A stretch of DNA of 64,000 nucleotides, taken from the NCBI RefSeq assembly GCF_012641515.1, contig NZ_JABAHY010000002.1, positions 88,370 to 152,369 on the forward strand, read 5' to 3'. The stretch is from Nesterenkonia sedimenti. GTDB lineage: Bacteria; Actinomycetota; Actinomycetes; Actinomycetales; Micrococcaceae. Position numbers and translations under genes: made by a program. The notes below the pieces were generated by a model. The model saw only the letters and a program-made list of their open reading frames with translations, made no database searches and was not told where the DNA came from. Shown here piece after piece: positions 53,086-62,733 of this stretch; the first letter of the stretch is position 1; each line of letters opens with the position of its first letter.

Positions 53086-53778
53086 GTGCTCTTAGCCCTC
53101 GACACCTCCGCCGGCGCCTCCACTGCACTGATCAGTCACAAAGACACCGATGATCTCGGTCAGATCCTGGCCCAGTGGAGCACAGATGCCCCCAATACCC
53201 ATGCCGAGGTACTGGCCCCGGCCGTCCAAGAAGTGCTCGGGGAGGTAGGCGCCACCGGCGAGCAGATCAGCGGCGTCGTCGTCGGTGTGGGGCCCGGACC
53301 CTTCACCGGACTGCGAGTTGGTCTGGCGCTGGGACATGCTCTGGCCGAAGGCTGGGGTAAGCCCCTGCACGGGATCTGCAGTCTCGACTCCCTTGCCCTG
53401 CGGGCCGTGGATGCTGGAGTTGAAGGCGAGTTCCTAGTGGCCACTGATGCTCGACGCCGCGAGGTCTACTGGGCCGCCTATGAACACGATGAGGACGGCT
53501 CCCGTTTGATTCAGGGACCCTTCGTGGGGCCCGCCGCCGAGCTGCCCCAGCTGCCGGCAGTCGGCGCCGGCGTCGGCCTCTACCCGGAGCAGTTGCAGGT
53601 AGTTGAGCTGCCCGGTGAGGACCCCTCCAGCTGGACCCCGCATGCGGCTGAGCTGGGCAGGCTGGCCCAGGGCGCTCTGGCCGGGGAACTCAATGGGGTC
53701 CTGTGCGAACCGCGGCCGCTGTATCTGCGTGAATCCGATGCCAAAGTCCCCGCCCAGATGAAGAAATCAGGAACCTGA
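53086..53778 (+). CDS. tsaB: tRNA t6A biosynthesis protein TsaB
   Basis: The 230-aa ASKHA-fold protein is the non-catalytic partner of TsaD. GTG 53086 gives VLLALDTSAGASTALI, the family start. An earlier GTG would add a charged lead. GVGPGPFTGLRVGLALGHAL is the diagnostic motif. It lies 85 nt after the transporter operon and 6 nt before rimI. Confidence 0.94.
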   Translation: MLLALDTSAGASTALISHKDTDDLGQILAQWSTDAPNTHAEVLAPAVQEVLGEVGATGEQISGVVVGVGPGPFTGLRVGLALGHALAEGWGKPLHGICSLDSLALRAVDAGVEGEFLVATDARRREVYWAAYEHDEDGSRLIQGPFVGPAAELPQLPAVGAGVGLYPEQLQVVELPGEDPSSWTPHAAELGRLAQGALAGELNGVLCEPRPLYLRESDAKVPAQMKKSGT

Positions 53779-53784
53779 GTCCCG

Positions 53785-54303
53785 ATGACTGAGGGACCCA
53801 CCATCCGGGTAATGACCCCCGCCGATGTGCCTGCGGTGCTGCGGCTGGAGCAGGAACTCTTCCCCCATGACGCCTGGCCCGAACAGTTCTTCCACGAGGA
53901 ACTGGCCCAGGCCGAACCCGCAGCGGCTCCCACCGAGGCCACCCGCAAATACTGGGTCGTCGAGGACCAGGCCCAGGCGATCATCGGCTATGCCGGGATG
54001 ATGTGCGTACTGCCCCTGGCCGATGTACAGACCCTGGCCGTCTCCCCACAGGCCCAGGGCCAGGGACTGGGCAGCCGAATGTTGAAGCTGATCGAACAGG
54101 AATCCACCGACCGCGGCGCTGAAGACCTCCTGCTGGAGGTCCGCGCAGATAACCCCGGGGCCCAGCGGCTCTATATTCGGCACGGATTCGTAAAGATCCA
54201 CCAGCGGATCGGCTATTACCCCGATGGCGGGGATGCCCTGATCATGCGCAAACGCCTGCGTGAACCCCGCCCATCAGTCCCACTGCCGGGCCGGCCGGAG
54301 TGA
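53785..54303 (+). CDS. rimI: Ribosomal protein S18-alanine N-acetyltransferase-like GNAT protein
   Basis: The 172-aa GNAT-family protein has the acetyl-CoA motif [20 protein letters not shown] and the later [14 protein letters not shown] segment [14 protein letters not shown]. Its position between tsaB and tsaD is the conserved rimI position. Acetylation of S18 is the named role in E. coli, and other N-termini may be targets here. The stop overlaps the possible earliest tsaD start. Confidence 0.9.
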   Translation: MTEGPTIRVMTPADVPAVLRLEQELFPHDAWPEQFFHEELAQAEPAAAPTEATRKYWVVEDQAQAIIGYAGMMCVLPLADVQTLAVSPQAQGQGLGSRMLKLIEQESTDRGAEDLLLEVRADNPGAQRLYIRHGFVKIHQRIGYYPDGGDALIMRKRLREPRPSVPLPGRPE

Positions 54304-54305
54304 TG

Positions 54306-55484
54306 ATGAGCGATAAAATTTTGACGATGACATCCGCACCTGAGCCCAGTCAGAACCCGGCGCCACTGGTTCTTGGCATCGAGACCTCCTGCGATGAGAC
54401 AGGTGTCGGAATTGTGCGAGGACGCCAACTGCTGGCCAATGAAGTGGCCTCCTCCATGGCCGAACATATCCGCTTCGGCGGGGTCATCCCGGAGATCGCC
54501 GCCCGCGCCCATGTGGAGGCCTTCACCCCGACCCTCCGCCGAGCCCTGGACACTGCCGGGGTCCGCCTGGAGGATGTCGACGCCATCGCGGTGACCGCTG
54601 GCCCTGGACTGGCCGGGGCCCTGATGGTGGGCCTCTCGGCAGCCAAGGGCCTCGCCCTGGCCACCGGCAAGCCGCTCTACGGAATCAACCACCTCGTCGC
54701 CCATGTCGCCGTCGGACTGTTGGAAGACCCACAGAATGGCGCCTCCCGACCTCATAGCGATAACGACGCCGACTCCAGGGGTGCCTCGAACGGGGTCCGG
54801 GACCTCCCACCGAATACCGGGGCGCTGCTGGTCTCCGGCGGACATACCGAAATCCTGCGCGTGGGATCCCTCAGTGAGGATGTCGAACTTTTGGGATCCA
54901 CAATCGACGACGCCGCCGGCGAGGCCTATGACAAAACCGCCCGGCTGCTGAGCCTGGGCTATCCCGGTGGGCCCAAAATCGATGCTGCCGCCAAAGAGGG
55001 CGACCCCACCGCGTTCCGGTTCCCCCGCGGCCTGACCATGCCGAAATTCGAAGGTACCGCTGAGGAGCCTGGCAAACACCGGCACAACTGGTCCTTCTCC
55101 GGGCTGAAAACAGCCGTCGGCCGTGCCGTGGAACAGTTCGAGAAGGCCGGGCAGCCGGTCCCCACAGCCGATATCGCCGCCAGCTTCCAGGAGGCAGTGG
55201 TGGATGTGCTCACCAGTAAGGCGGTCCGTGCCTGCCAAGAGCATGGCATCACCAGCCTGCTGCTGGGCGGGGGAGTGGCCGCCAACTCACGGCTGCGCGG
55301 ACTGCTTGCCGAACGCTGCCAGCAGGCCGGGATCAGCCTTACCGTGCCACCGATCCCGCTGTGCACCGACAATGGGGCCATGGTGGCCGCCCTGGGGGCT
55401 GAGCTGGTGGCGGCTGGAAAGCCGGCATCCTCCTATGCGATACCGGCTGATTCCAGCCTGCCGGTGCACTGCATCACCCGTTGA
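54306..55484 (+). CDS. tsaD: tRNA N6-adenosine threonylcarbamoyltransferase TsaD
   Basis: The product, about 392 aa, transfers the threonylcarbamoyl group to A37 of ANN-decoding tRNAs. [17 protein letters not shown] and the metal-binding [10 protein letters not shown] (two His) are present, as are [12 protein letters not shown] and [19 protein letters not shown] Ser/Asn/Asp-rich insert of about 20 residues follows the His motif, near residue 145. The start is uncertain between ATG 54303, 54306 (GGAG at 5 nt) and 54327. The end overlaps the converging ybdK-like gene by 11 nt. Confidence 0.94.
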   Translation: MSDKILTMTSAPEPSQNPAPLVLGIETSCDETGVGIVRGRQLLANEVASSMAEHIRFGGVIPEIAARAHVEAFTPTLRRALDTAGVRLEDVDAIAVTAGPGLAGALMVGLSAAKGLALATGKPLYGINHLVAHVAVGLLEDPQNGASRPHSDNDADSRGASNGVRDLPPNTGALLVSGGHTEILRVGSLSEDVELLGSTIDDAAGEAYDKTARLLSLGYPGGPKIDAAAKEGDPTAFRFPRGLTMPKFEGTAEEPGKHRHNWSFSGLKTAVGRAVEQFEKAGQPVPTADIAASFQEAVVDVLTSKAVRACQEHGITSLLLGGGVAANSRLRGLLAERCQQAGISLTVPPIPLCTDNGAMVAALGAELVAAGKPASSYAIPADSSLPVHCITR

Positions 55485-56625
55485 TGCTCAACCGGGTCAT
55501 CGCCGCGGAGTCCAGCACCACCTGACGCAGATCGCCGTCGTGGGTCTCAGCGACCTTGCGCTGGCGCTGGTAGCCGGCACCTTTGTCCATCATGGTCTCC
55601 AGGTAGCGCAGCTCCCGTTCGCAGCCCAGATCCTTGGCAATGGGTTCCAGCCGCTCCAGCTCCCGGGCCATGGCATCGGTGACCAGTTCCTCGTCACCAT
55701 TCTCATTGAGAATGATGATCGCATCCAGGCCATAGCGGGCCGCACGCCACTTATTCTCCTTGACGTACCAGTTCGGCATGGAGGTGACCTTGCCGCCGTT
55801 ATCGAGGTGCCGAACGGTGTCCTCCACCAGGCACTGGGTCAGCGCGGTGATTGCGCCGATCTCCTCGAGGGTGGCCACCCCATCGCAGATGCGCAGCTCC
55901 ACGGTGCCCAGACGGGGTACCGCGCGGACATCCCAGCGCACCTCGGTGACGTCATTGATCACTCCGGTGTGCTCAAGATCGGCCACCGCACGCTCATAGC
56001 CGGACCACTCCTCGAACTGGTAGCTCATCCCCGCGGTGGGCAGCTGCTGGAACATCAGTGCCCGCTGGGAGGCGTAACCGGTGTCCTCACCCGACCAGTA
56101 GGGGGAGGAGGCCGAGAGCGCCTGGAAATGCGCGTTGTAGTTGCACAGGGCGTTGACCACAGGCATCGCGTATTTCACATCGGTGAGTCCGACATGGACG
56201 TGGATGCCGTAGATGACCATCTGCCGGCCCCACCACTGGGTGCGCCGGATCAGCTCGTTATAGCGCTCCTTATCGGTGACCGGCTGTTTGGTCGGGGGAG
56301 CGAAGGGGTGACTGCCCTGGCAGTAGAGGTCCACATCCAGGGGCTCACAGTGCTTCATCACATTGCGGGCAGTCTCCCGCAGCTGGTCCACGCCCTCGGA
56401 GACCTCACCACAGACATCGGTGACCAGCTCCACGGTGTTCAGTAGCAGTTCCTGCTTCACATAGGGGTGCTCATCCTCGCCGCTGAGCTCGGGGCGCTCA
56501 GCACGGGTTGCCTCCAGAATCCGCTCGGCAACACTGCGGAGGTCACCGGTCTGCCGGTCGACCAGTGCCAGCTCCCATTCGATACCGAGAGTGGAGCGCT
56601 CAGATTCGGCGAACGACAGTCCCAT
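55474..56625 (-). CDS. Carboxylate-amine ligase, YbdK/GCS2 family
   Basis: The 383-aa product belongs to the glutamate-cysteine-ligase 2 family. The N-terminus [20 protein letters not shown], then [12 protein letters not shown] and [20 protein letters not shown], match YbdK proteins. They make gamma-glutamyl bonds, in some actinobacteria as a weak glutamate-cysteine ligase. ATG 56625 is chosen for the AAGGAGA 6 nt upstream. An in-frame ATG at 56646 would place that site inside the gene. The physiological substrate is unknown, and mycothiol-using organisms do not need glutathione. Confidence 0.9.
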   Translation of the reverse strand: MGLSFAESERSTLGIEWELALVDRQTGDLRSVAERILEATRAERPELSGEDEHPYVKQELLLNTVELVTDVCGEVSEGVDQLRETARNVMKHCEPLDVDLYCQGSHPFAPPTKQPVTDKERYNELIRRTQWWGRQMVIYGIHVHVGLTDVKYAMPVVNALCNYNAHFQALSASSPYWSGEDTGYASQRALMFQQLPTAGMSYQFEEWSGYERAVADLEHTGVINDVTEVRWDVRAVPRLGTVELRICDGVATLEEIGAITALTQCLVEDTVRHLDNGGKVTSMPNWYVKENKWRAARYGLDAIIILNENGDEELVTDAMARELERLEPIAKDLGCERELRYLETMMDKGAGYQRQRKVAETHDGDLRQVVLDSAAMTRLSING

Positions 56626-56795
56626 GGAGGTCTCCTTCACAGTCAAGATCGGTGCAACGTTGAGTCAAGCTCGCTCTAACTTTAGCGGGACTGACCTGGA
56701 CGGATGCTGCGGATCGCCTTGATATCAACTGTTGAGAAACTCAGCTTATCGGTCCTGGTCAGTGGGGTGAGCCGGTGGGCGGCGGGCCGGTGATT

Positions 56796-56801
56796 TAGGG
56801 T
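56796..56801 (+). promoter_or_regulatory. -10 box (TAGGGT) of the GH3 lipoprotein gene, leaderless geometry
   Basis: TAGGGT is followed by GGTCCGC (7 nt) and ATG 56809. A GTG at 56800 overlaps the box and is less likely to be the start. Confidence 0.45.
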
Positions 56802-56808
56802 GGTCCGC

Positions 56809-58602
56809 ATGCATAACCTCCGGGCCTCCACACTGCGCCGTGCCGGCGCGCTGGCGCTTATCACCTCCGTCCTTCTGGTCTCCTGCGCCGAGGACGACGC
56901 CGGCTCCCCCGACCCCGGTCAGGACGGAGTCGATGAGCTCAGCCCTGAGGAGGAGGCCGAACAGGAGCACCAGCAGCAGCTGGAGGCCGCCCAGGAGGAG
57001 ATCGACCAATGGGATGCCGCCCTGGCCGGCCCGGGTGAGGAGCACCGCGAGCAGGCCGCCGAGCTGGTCGCAGAGATGGGCCCCGAGCAGAAGGCCGGAC
57101 AGGTGATCATCGGCGAGTACCAGGGCACCGAGGCCGCTGCTGCCGCCGAACAGATCGAAGAGCTGGACTTGGCCGGGATGATCCTGATGGGGCACAACAT
57201 TCCCGGCGGCGAACACTCCGTGGACACCCAGGCCCTGGCTGAGCAGACCGGACTGCTGGCCGCAGCAGGCGGTGAGGACCGGGCCGTGCCACCGATCATC
57301 TCCGTGGACCAGGAGGGCGGATTGGTCACCCGGGTAGGAAATCCGGTGGCCGAATGGCCAACTCCCATGGGCTATGGGGCCGCCCATCACAGTGCGGAGG
57401 AAACCGAGGCGGAGCAGGAGGATGAGGAACTGATCCTGCCCAGCAGTACGCTGACCTGGCAGGGCCACCGACTCATGGCTCAGGATCTCCATGAGCTGGG
57501 ATTCACCGTCAGCTTCGCCCCCAATGCTGATGTCACCCATGGTGCCGCTGACCCCACTATCGGCTCCCGGTCCTTCGGCAGCGATCCCCAGGCGGTCAGT
57601 GAGCTGGCCGTTGAGAGCATCCGCGGACTGGCCGAGGGCGGGGTGGCTGGATCGGTCAAACATTTCCCCGGCCACGGCTCAGTATCCGAGGACTCCCACT
57701 ACACCCTGCCGGTCCAGGAACAGAGCCTGGAACAGCTGCGAGAACGCGATTGGGTGCCCTTCGCGGAGTCCATCGAGGCCGGGGTCCCGATGGTCATGAT
57801 GGGCCATATCGATGTCCCCGCCCTGGAGGAGGGGGTGCCGTCGTCGTTATCTGCTGCCGCCTATGGCGAGATCCGCGATATGGGGCATGAGGGTGTGGTG
57901 GTCACCGATGCGATGAATATGGCCGCCATCGCCCAGACCTACGGCGGAGACCAGGCCGTGGTCGATGCCCTGGCCGCCGGGGCCGATCTCATCCTGATGC
58001 CAGAATCTGCCCCCGGTGCGCATTCGGCAATCCTCTCTGCGGTGGACTCCGGGGAACTGGAGCAGCAGCGACTGGATGAAGCCGCCGAGCGAGTGGTCGC
58101 CCTGGTGCTCTGGCAGCAGGAACTGGCCGCCGGTGAGCTCAGCGCGGGTCCCGGAGTGGCACCGGAGCATCCGCTGCTCGAAGACCAGAGCCAGGAGATC
58201 GCCGAGCAGATGCCGACCGCTCTGACCTCCCAGATGGTCACCCTGGTGGAGGGCCAATGCGAGGCCGAGCTGACTGAGGGCGGCATCCAGATCCAGGGCG
58301 GCACCCAGCAGGACCGCGACCGCCTGGCCGCCGCCGCACAGGAGGCCGGGCTGGAGACCGGCTGGGGCACTACCGTCACCCTGCTCGGCGGCACCACCCC
58401 CAGCAGCGGCGATGTGGTGGTCACCGTCGACCGTCCCGAGGCACTGGCCGAATCAAACGCAGAGACCAAGATCGCCCTCAATGGGCGCAGCCCCGAATCC
58501 TTCGAAGCACTGATAGCAGTGCTGACCGGGGCCGAGGCACCTGGAACCCTGCCGGTGGAGGTCGGCGAACACCCGGTGGGACATTCGGCCTGTCAAAACT
58601 GA
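56809..58602 (+). CDS. Glycoside hydrolase family 3 lipoprotein, NagZ-like beta-N-acetylhexosaminidase
   Basis: The 597-aa product has a lipoprotein signal (ITSVLLVSCAEDD, Cys near 26) and an acidic, Gln/Glu-rich helical linker to about residue 85. A GH3 barrel follows, with IISVDQEGGLVTRV, the NagZ signature KHFPGHGSVSEDSHYTLP and the nucleophile Asp in VVVTDAMNMAAIAQ. The His and Asp of the KHFPGHG loop point to N-acetylglucosaminidase activity on peptidoglycan fragments. A smaller C-terminal region, about residues 450-597, could be a degenerate GH3-C-type domain. It acts outside the membrane, so it would recycle or remodel wall material. Confidence 0.88.
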   Translation: MHNLRASTLRRAGALALITSVLLVSCAEDDAGSPDPGQDGVDELSPEEEAEQEHQQQLEAAQEEIDQWDAALAGPGEEHREQAAELVAEMGPEQKAGQVIIGEYQGTEAAAAAEQIEELDLAGMILMGHNIPGGEHSVDTQALAEQTGLLAAAGGEDRAVPPIISVDQEGGLVTRVGNPVAEWPTPMGYGAAHHSAEETEAEQEDEELILPSSTLTWQGHRLMAQDLHELGFTVSFAPNADVTHGAADPTIGSRSFGSDPQAVSELAVESIRGLAEGGVAGSVKHFPGHGSVSEDSHYTLPVQEQSLEQLRERDWVPFAESIEAGVPMVMMGHIDVPALEEGVPSSLSAAAYGEIRDMGHEGVVVTDAMNMAAIAQTYGGDQAVVDALAAGADLILMPESAPGAHSAILSAVDSGELEQQRLDEAAERVVALVLWQQELAAGELSAGPGVAPEHPLLEDQSQEIAEQMPTALTSQMVTLVEGQCEAELTEGGIQIQGGTQQDRDRLAAAAQEAGLETGWGTTVTLLGGTTPSSGDVVVTVDRPEALAESNAETKIALNGRSPESFEALIAVLTGAEAPGTLPVEVGEHPVGHSACQN

Positions 58603-58613
58603 GCCGCAGTGGC

Positions 58614-59387
58614 CTAGCCGCTGAACTGTTTGGCGTACTGGGTGGCGGTGATCCCGAAATGCTCCTTGAAGGTCCGCCGGAAGGCATTGACGTGGCTGTA
58701 GCCGACCCGATGAGCCACCGCACCCACGGCAGTCTCGGTGCGCAGCAACGTGGCAGCAGCCTCCATCCGATTGCGGATCCGCCACTGCCGCAGCGTCAGG
58801 GAGGTCTCGGCGGCAAACACCCGCTCTAGGGTGCGCTCCGAGGTATGCACTGAGGCCGCAAGCTCGGCAACACTGCGCGAATCCCCCGGGTTGAACCGCA
58901 GCGACTGGGCCACCTCACGCGCGGGCAGGCTCCTGGGCATAGGCAGCTGCTCAGAGACCATCGGACTGGACTCCAACAGGGCCAGAACCTGCCGGGCGAT
59001 ATTGGCAGAAGGCCGGATCTGACTGCTGGAGGAGACCATATGCGCCAGCAGCAGGGCATGCAGATCCTGGCCGACCTCCACCACCGTGGGGCGGCGCAGG
59101 GTCGTGGCCAACTCCTCTCTGCCGAAGAACAGCGGTACGGCCACCGAATCCTGCCGCACGGTGAACCGGTGCCGGACACCGGCCGGAATCCAGATAGCCG
59201 TACCGGCGGTGACCTCCCGGCTGTGAGCCGGCGACTCATCCGGACTGGTCAGGGTGAGATCCGTGCAGCCGCGCACCTGCCAGAGCAGCACATGGATATC
59301 CTCCTCAACCCGCTCGCTCAGGGTGGCCGAAGGGATCCACACACTGCGTTCAAGACTCGGGGCTGGCTCGGCTGTCGGAACGGTCAC
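58614..59387 (-). CDS. AraC-family transcriptional regulator
   Basis: The 257-aa product has an N-terminal cupin-like sensor (TAGTAIWIPAGVRHRFTVRQ near residue 60). Two HTH motifs lie at about residues 165-255 (SVAELAASVHTSERTLERVF and GAVAHRVGYSHVNAFRRTFK), ending with the AraC signature. The GTG start faces a decayed siderophore-binding-protein gene on the opposite strand. Such regulators often control iron-siderophore uptake next door, so it may have lost its local target. It converges on the GH3 gene with 11 nt between stops. Confidence 0.88.
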   Translation of the reverse strand: MTVPTAEPAPSLERSVWIPSATLSERVEEDIHVLLWQVRGCTDLTLTSPDESPAHSREVTAGTAIWIPAGVRHRFTVRQDSVAVPLFFGREELATTLRRPTVVEVGQDLHALLLAHMVSSSSQIRPSANIARQVLALLESSPMVSEQLPMPRSLPAREVAQSLRFNPGDSRSVAELAASVHTSERTLERVFAAETSLTLRQWRIRNRMEAAATLLRTETAVGAVAHRVGYSHVNAFRRTFKEHFGITATQYAKQFSG

Positions 59388-59447
59388 CTCGGGAGATCCT
59401 TCCGGGATGGGGCAGTTGTCGGAATCTGTTCACCGCCTTGCGGGAAG

Positions 59448-59675
59448 AGCGAACACACCGGACTCGCCGCCCTGCTGGGTACCGCCCTGCTCCTGACCGC
59501 CTGCGCCGATGCAGAGGAGAACGCCGACGACGACGGCGAGAACCCCGGAGGGCAGAGCCTAGTTCCGGAGGCTGAGGGCAATGTTGACTACCCCCTGAGC
59601 ATCGATACCATACACGGGGAGATTGAGTTGGAGGAGCGGCCCGAGCGCATTGCGGTGATGGGGCATAGGTGGTAG
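59448..59675 (+). pseudogene. Remnant of an iron-siderophore ABC transporter binding lipoprotein
   Basis: The frame reads LAALLGTALLLTACADAEEN (signal and lipobox), an acidic linker, and then VDYPLSIDTIHGEIELEERP and ERIAVMG before a premature TAG. This is the usual start of FepB/FhuD-type binding proteins, which run to about 320-340 aa; only some 70 residues remain. No ATG, GTG or TTG lies in frame just before the signal peptide, so the start is also lost. What follows, up to the TetR gene, is unrelated sequence, as expected after a deletion. Confidence 0.7.
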
Positions 59676-59756
59676 CGGACCCCATCACCGGCACCCCCCA
59701 GTTGTCCCCATGGACCCACGGGCGGCCACCCCGCAGACCGCGACCCAGCGGGCTGC

Positions 59757-60272
59757 CTAGTCCGGTGCGGCACCGGGAAGCAGGCGGTCCAGACCGAGGG
59801 TGAAGGTAGCGAGGGCGTCGTCGTCGGTTGTCTGTGAGCTGCCCAGGTAGCTGCGGTTCTGCTCCACGGCGAAACTGCCCAGGGTGAACTGCATCAGGGC
59901 AGCCACCTGGTGGTCGACCTCGGCCGCCGGAGCGTTCTCTGCCATGGCCTCACGCAGGGCCGGAACCGGGGGTAGCTGGGTATCCATGGCGTAGGCGATG
60001 AGCATGAGATCGGCGGCATCGCGGAATTCCAGGGCACGTGTGCGCAGCGACAGCAGGATCTCCCGGGGTGGTTCCCCTGGGCGGTTCAGTGGCGCCATAA
60101 TGCGGCGGGCCACCTGCAGCAGCAGTTCTTGCTTATTGGGTACGTGGTAGTACAGCGCCCCGGCGCGGACATTGAGTTCAGAGGCCAACCGCCGCATAGT
60201 CAGATCCTGCAGCCCATAATCGGTCAGCAGGCGCTGAGCGGTGCTGAGGATGGCTTCTCTGGAAAGACTCAC
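59757..60272 (-). CDS. bioQ: TetR-family regulator, probable biotin repressor BioQ
   Basis: The 171-aa product has a TetR HTH at about residues 22-45 (TMRRLASELNVRAGALYYHV) and a helical ligand domain. It is divergent from bioB-bioY, and the intergenic region holds two copies of TGAACGATGTTCA. That fits the TGAAC-N3-GTTCA motif known for BioQ in actinobacteria. It should repress bioB-bioY and itself when biotin is plentiful. Naming it BioQ is inference from operator and context. The family call itself is firm. Confidence 0.8.
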   Translation of the reverse strand: MSLSREAILSTAQRLLTDYGLQDLTMRRLASELNVRAGALYYHVPNKQELLLQVARRIMAPLNRPGEPPREILLSLRTRALEFRDAADLMLIAYAMDTQLPPVPALREAMAENAPAAEVDHQVAALMQFTLGSFAVEQNRSYLGSSQTTDDDALATFTLGLDRLLPGAAPD

Positions 60273-60287
60273 CCCTCCACCTAATCA

Positions 60288-60302
60288 TTGAACGATGTTC
60301 AA
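60288..60302. promoter_or_regulatory. BioQ-type operator O1
   Basis: TTGAAC-GAT-GTTCAA is a perfect 15-bp inverted repeat. It lies 16 nt from the TetR start codon and at the -35 side of the TACACT (60322-60327) that may serve bioB. Confidence 0.8.
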
Positions 60303-60339
60303 AATCTGGTCATTCTGTGGATACACTGATCAGGTCGCG

Positions 60340-60358
60340 TTTTGAACGATGTTCAAAA
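60340..60358. promoter_or_regulatory. BioQ-type operator O2
   Basis: TTTTGAAC-GAT-GTTCAAAA is a perfect 19-bp inverted repeat with the same core as O1. The centres are 54 bp apart. It lies just downstream of the possible bioB -10 and upstream of the bioB ribosome site. Confidence 0.85.
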
Positions 60359-60410
60359 GTGTCGTTTTCAATTCGCTGATGCCCCCCGTACCCAGGCAGA
60401 AAGGTCACTG

Positions 60411-61481
60411 ATGACATCGCCCGCCGCCCTAGTGGACCGCATTTCCACAGGTCACCGCATCACCGAAGCAGAGGCACTGCAGGTGCTGACCACACCCGAT
60501 GCTGAGACATTCACCCTGGTGGCAGAGGCGGGGCGGCTGCGGCGCCAGCACTTCGGAGCCACAGTGAAGGTCAACTACCTGGTGAGCCTGAAGACCGGGC
60601 TGTGTCCTGAGGACTGCACCTACTGCTCGCAGCGCCTGGGCACCGATGCCCAGATCCTCAAATACACCTGGCTCAAACCCGCCGAAGCCGCCCGACAAGC
60701 CGGATTCGGTATCCGCGGCGGAGCCAGCAGGGTCTGCCTGGTCGCCTCCGGAACCGGGCCCACAGACCGCGATGTTGACCGAGTCGGCGAAATCGTCCAA
60801 GAGGTCAAGGAGCAGAACCCGCAGGTTGAGGTCTGCGCCTGTCTCGGGCTCCTGAAGGAGGGCCAGGCGGCCAAGCTCCGGGAGGCCGGAGTGGATGCGT
60901 ACAATCACAACATCAACACCGCTCGCTCCATGTATCCGCAGATCTGCTCCACCCATACCTATGACGACCGCATCGAGACCATTGACCAGGCCACCGGCGC
61001 TGGACTCTCGCCCTGTTCGGGACTGATCGCCGGGATGGGCGAGACCGATGAACAGATGGTCGAGGCCGTGCTGGCACTGCGGGAGATGGAATCGGAATCC
61101 ATCCCGGTGAACTTCCTGATGCCCTTCGACGGCACACCCCTGGAGGGAACATGGGAGCTCACACCCCTGCACTGCCTGCGAATCCTCGCTCTGGTGCGAC
61201 TGGCCTGCCCGGATAAGGAACTGCGGATAGCCGGAGGACGGGAAATGCATCTGCGCAGCCTGCAGCCGGTGGCACTGCAGGTGGCCAACTCCCTCTTCCT
61301 CGGTGACTACCTCACCTCGGAGGGCCAGGCCGCCGAGGCAGATCTGGAGATGATCCGCGATGCCGGCCTCACCGTCCTGGGAACAGATGACGACGGCGCA
61401 GTCACCAGTTCTTCAGCACCGAGCCTCAACCCAGCACTGCGCCGGCGCGGGGCCGGAACCCAGGAGGTCCCCAATGCCTGA
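60411..61481 (+). CDS. bioB: Biotin synthase
   Basis: The 356-aa radical-SAM enzyme inserts sulfur into dethiobiotin. The CxxxCxxC motif is in [16 protein letters not shown] near residue 65. Other conserved parts are [15 protein letters not shown] and [23 protein letters not shown] 60411 follows AAAGGTC. An upstream in-frame start would lie between the operators. Two BioQ-type operators control it. bioY overlaps its end by 8 nt. Confidence 0.96.
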   Translation: MTSPAALVDRISTGHRITEAEALQVLTTPDAETFTLVAEAGRLRRQHFGATVKVNYLVSLKTGLCPEDCTYCSQRLGTDAQILKYTWLKPAEAARQAGFGIRGGASRVCLVASGTGPTDRDVDRVGEIVQEVKEQNPQVEVCACLGLLKEGQAAKLREAGVDAYNHNINTARSMYPQICSTHTYDDRIETIDQATGAGLSPCSGLIAGMGETDEQMVEAVLALREMESESIPVNFLMPFDGTPLEGTWELTPLHCLRILALVRLACPDKELRIAGGREMHLRSLQPVALQVANSLFLGDYLTSEGQAAEADLEMIRDAGLTVLGTDDDGAVTSSSAPSLNPALRRRGAGTQEVPNA

Positions 61482-62091
61482 AACCACACAGCAGACCGCA
61501 GCGGCACCCCAGGGTGTCAGCTCAGCCCTGCAAGCGATCACCCAGATGGCAGTCTTCGCAGCACTGGTGGCTGTGCTGGGCCAACTGATTGTCCCCATCG
61601 GGCCGGTGCCCATCACCTTGGGCACCCTGGGGGTGGTCCTCAGCGGAGCGATCCTCGGACCCTGGCGAGGAGCAGGGGCGATGGTGCTGCTGAATCTCAT
61701 GGCAGTAGCCGGAATGCCGGTGCTGGCCCAGGGCTCCGGGGGGCTGGGCGCCTACGCTGGGCCCACCGGTGGATTCGTCATCGCCTATATTCTGGTGGCT
61801 TTCTTCACCGGGCTCATCGTCCAGTACAGCTGGCCACTGCGCTGGTGGCGCACCGGCCTAGGCGTCGTCGTCGGGAGTTTCCCGGCCATGTACAGCCTGG
61901 GGCTGCCGGTGATGGCCTGGAACCTCGGCATCACCCTGCAGGAGGCGGCGATGACTGCCCTGGTATTCATCCCCGGGGATATCGCCAAAGGCGTCTTTGC
62001 GGTCCTGGTGACCCACACCCTTGCCAAGGGGTACCCGCGGCCCTTCACATACGCCCGACGGCGGGGGCGGCTAAGGGCGCCGCAGAGCTGA
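61474..62091 (+). CDS. bioY: Biotin transporter BioY (ECF S-component)
   Basis: The 205-aa membrane protein has about six hydrophobic helices and the BioY motifs [20 protein letters not shown] and [18 protein letters not shown]. It captures biotin for uptake, alone or with an ECF energising module. No bioM/bioN genes are adjacent. ATG 61474 is set by AGGAGG 6 nt upstream, inside the bioB end. It shares the BioQ-controlled operon. Its 3' end overlaps the converging methyltransferase gene by 21 nt. Confidence 0.95.
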   Translation: MPETTQQTAAAPQGVSSALQAITQMAVFAALVAVLGQLIVPIGPVPITLGTLGVVLSGAILGPWRGAGAMVLLNLMAVAGMPVLAQGSGGLGAYAGPTGGFVIAYILVAFFTGLIVQYSWPLRWWRTGLGVVVGSFPAMYSLGLPVMAWNLGITLQEAAMTALVFIPGDIAKGVFAVLVTHTLAKGYPRPFTYARRRGRLRAPQS

Positions 62092-62670
62092 GACCACCAC
62101 ATCCTGGAGCCTGCGCTCACGGCCATTGCCAAAGCTCACCCGGCGGGACTGCTCCTGACCGGTGACCTTCCACCGACGAGGATCCAGGGCTGAGACCAGG
62201 GGTTCCACGGCATCACGGGCGGCCTCCGGAGGGTGGCCATGGTCATGCCCATCGCTGCCATGGTGGTGGTCCTGGCCGTCTCCGGGGGCATGGGCGACCA
62301 TCAGCAGCCGCCCGCCGGGGTTCACCCATCCGGCCAACCGGCTCAGCAGCTGTGGCTGCGGCAGGAGGGTATGTACATAGGAACAGGTGACGAGGTCATA
62401 ACCGTGCGAGGGCTCCCAGGTGATGGCATCGGCGTGGACCCAGGAGATCTCAGGGCCCACCCCCTGTGCCCGGTGCTTCGCCCGGGTCAGTGCCTCGGCG
62501 GAAGTCTCCACAGCGGTGACCTCCCAACCGGCCTCAGCCAGGGCGATCGCCTCATTGCCTGTCCCGCAGCCGACCTCCAGGGCAGTTCCCGGCTCCACGG
62601 TGGCCGCCAGCTGGGGCACATAGGGGTTGGCCGGAATCTCCCGGTCACCGGGAATCACCACCTGTGGCAA
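62071..62670 (-). CDS. Class I SAM-dependent methyltransferase with His-rich insert
   Basis: The product, about 199 aa, has the AdoMet motif LEVGCGTGNEAIALAEAGWE near residues 31-50, followed by VTAVETSAEALTRA. A histidine-rich stretch (DHHHGSDGHDHGHPPEA) sits around residue 135. The start is taken as TTG 62670, with AGGAG 7 nt upstream. GTG 62661 or 62658 are options, and an open frame further upstream runs through a cupin remnant on the other strand and is probably not coding. The substrate is unknown. The His-rich loop and the copper genes next door hint at a metal link, but that is speculative. Confidence 0.8.
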   Translation of the reverse strand: MPQVVIPGDREIPANPYVPQLAATVEPGTALEVGCGTGNEAIALAEAGWEVTAVETSAEALTRAKHRAQGVGPEISWVHADAITWEPSHGYDLVTCSYVHTLLPQPQLLSRLAGWVNPGGRLLMVAHAPGDGQDHHHGSDGHDHGHPPEAARDAVEPLVSALDPRRWKVTGQEQSRRVSFGNGRERRLQDVVVSALRRP

Positions 62671-62733
62671 GGTCGAACTCCTGGGTGACCATCGCCATAT
62701 TGGCCATGGCCCCGGCCATCGTTCCGGAGCTGA

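Noticed and set aside
55123..56445. 440-codon plus-strand frame across tsaD and the YbdK-like gene
   Set aside because: It overlaps the conserved C-terminus of TsaD in another frame and then runs opposite the ligase gene. It shows no motif.
58607..58623. 7-bp hairpin between the GH3 gene and the AraC gene as a terminator
   Set aside because: The stem is short with one G-U pair, a 3-nt loop and no T-tract, and it overlaps the AraC stop codon. This is too weak to call.
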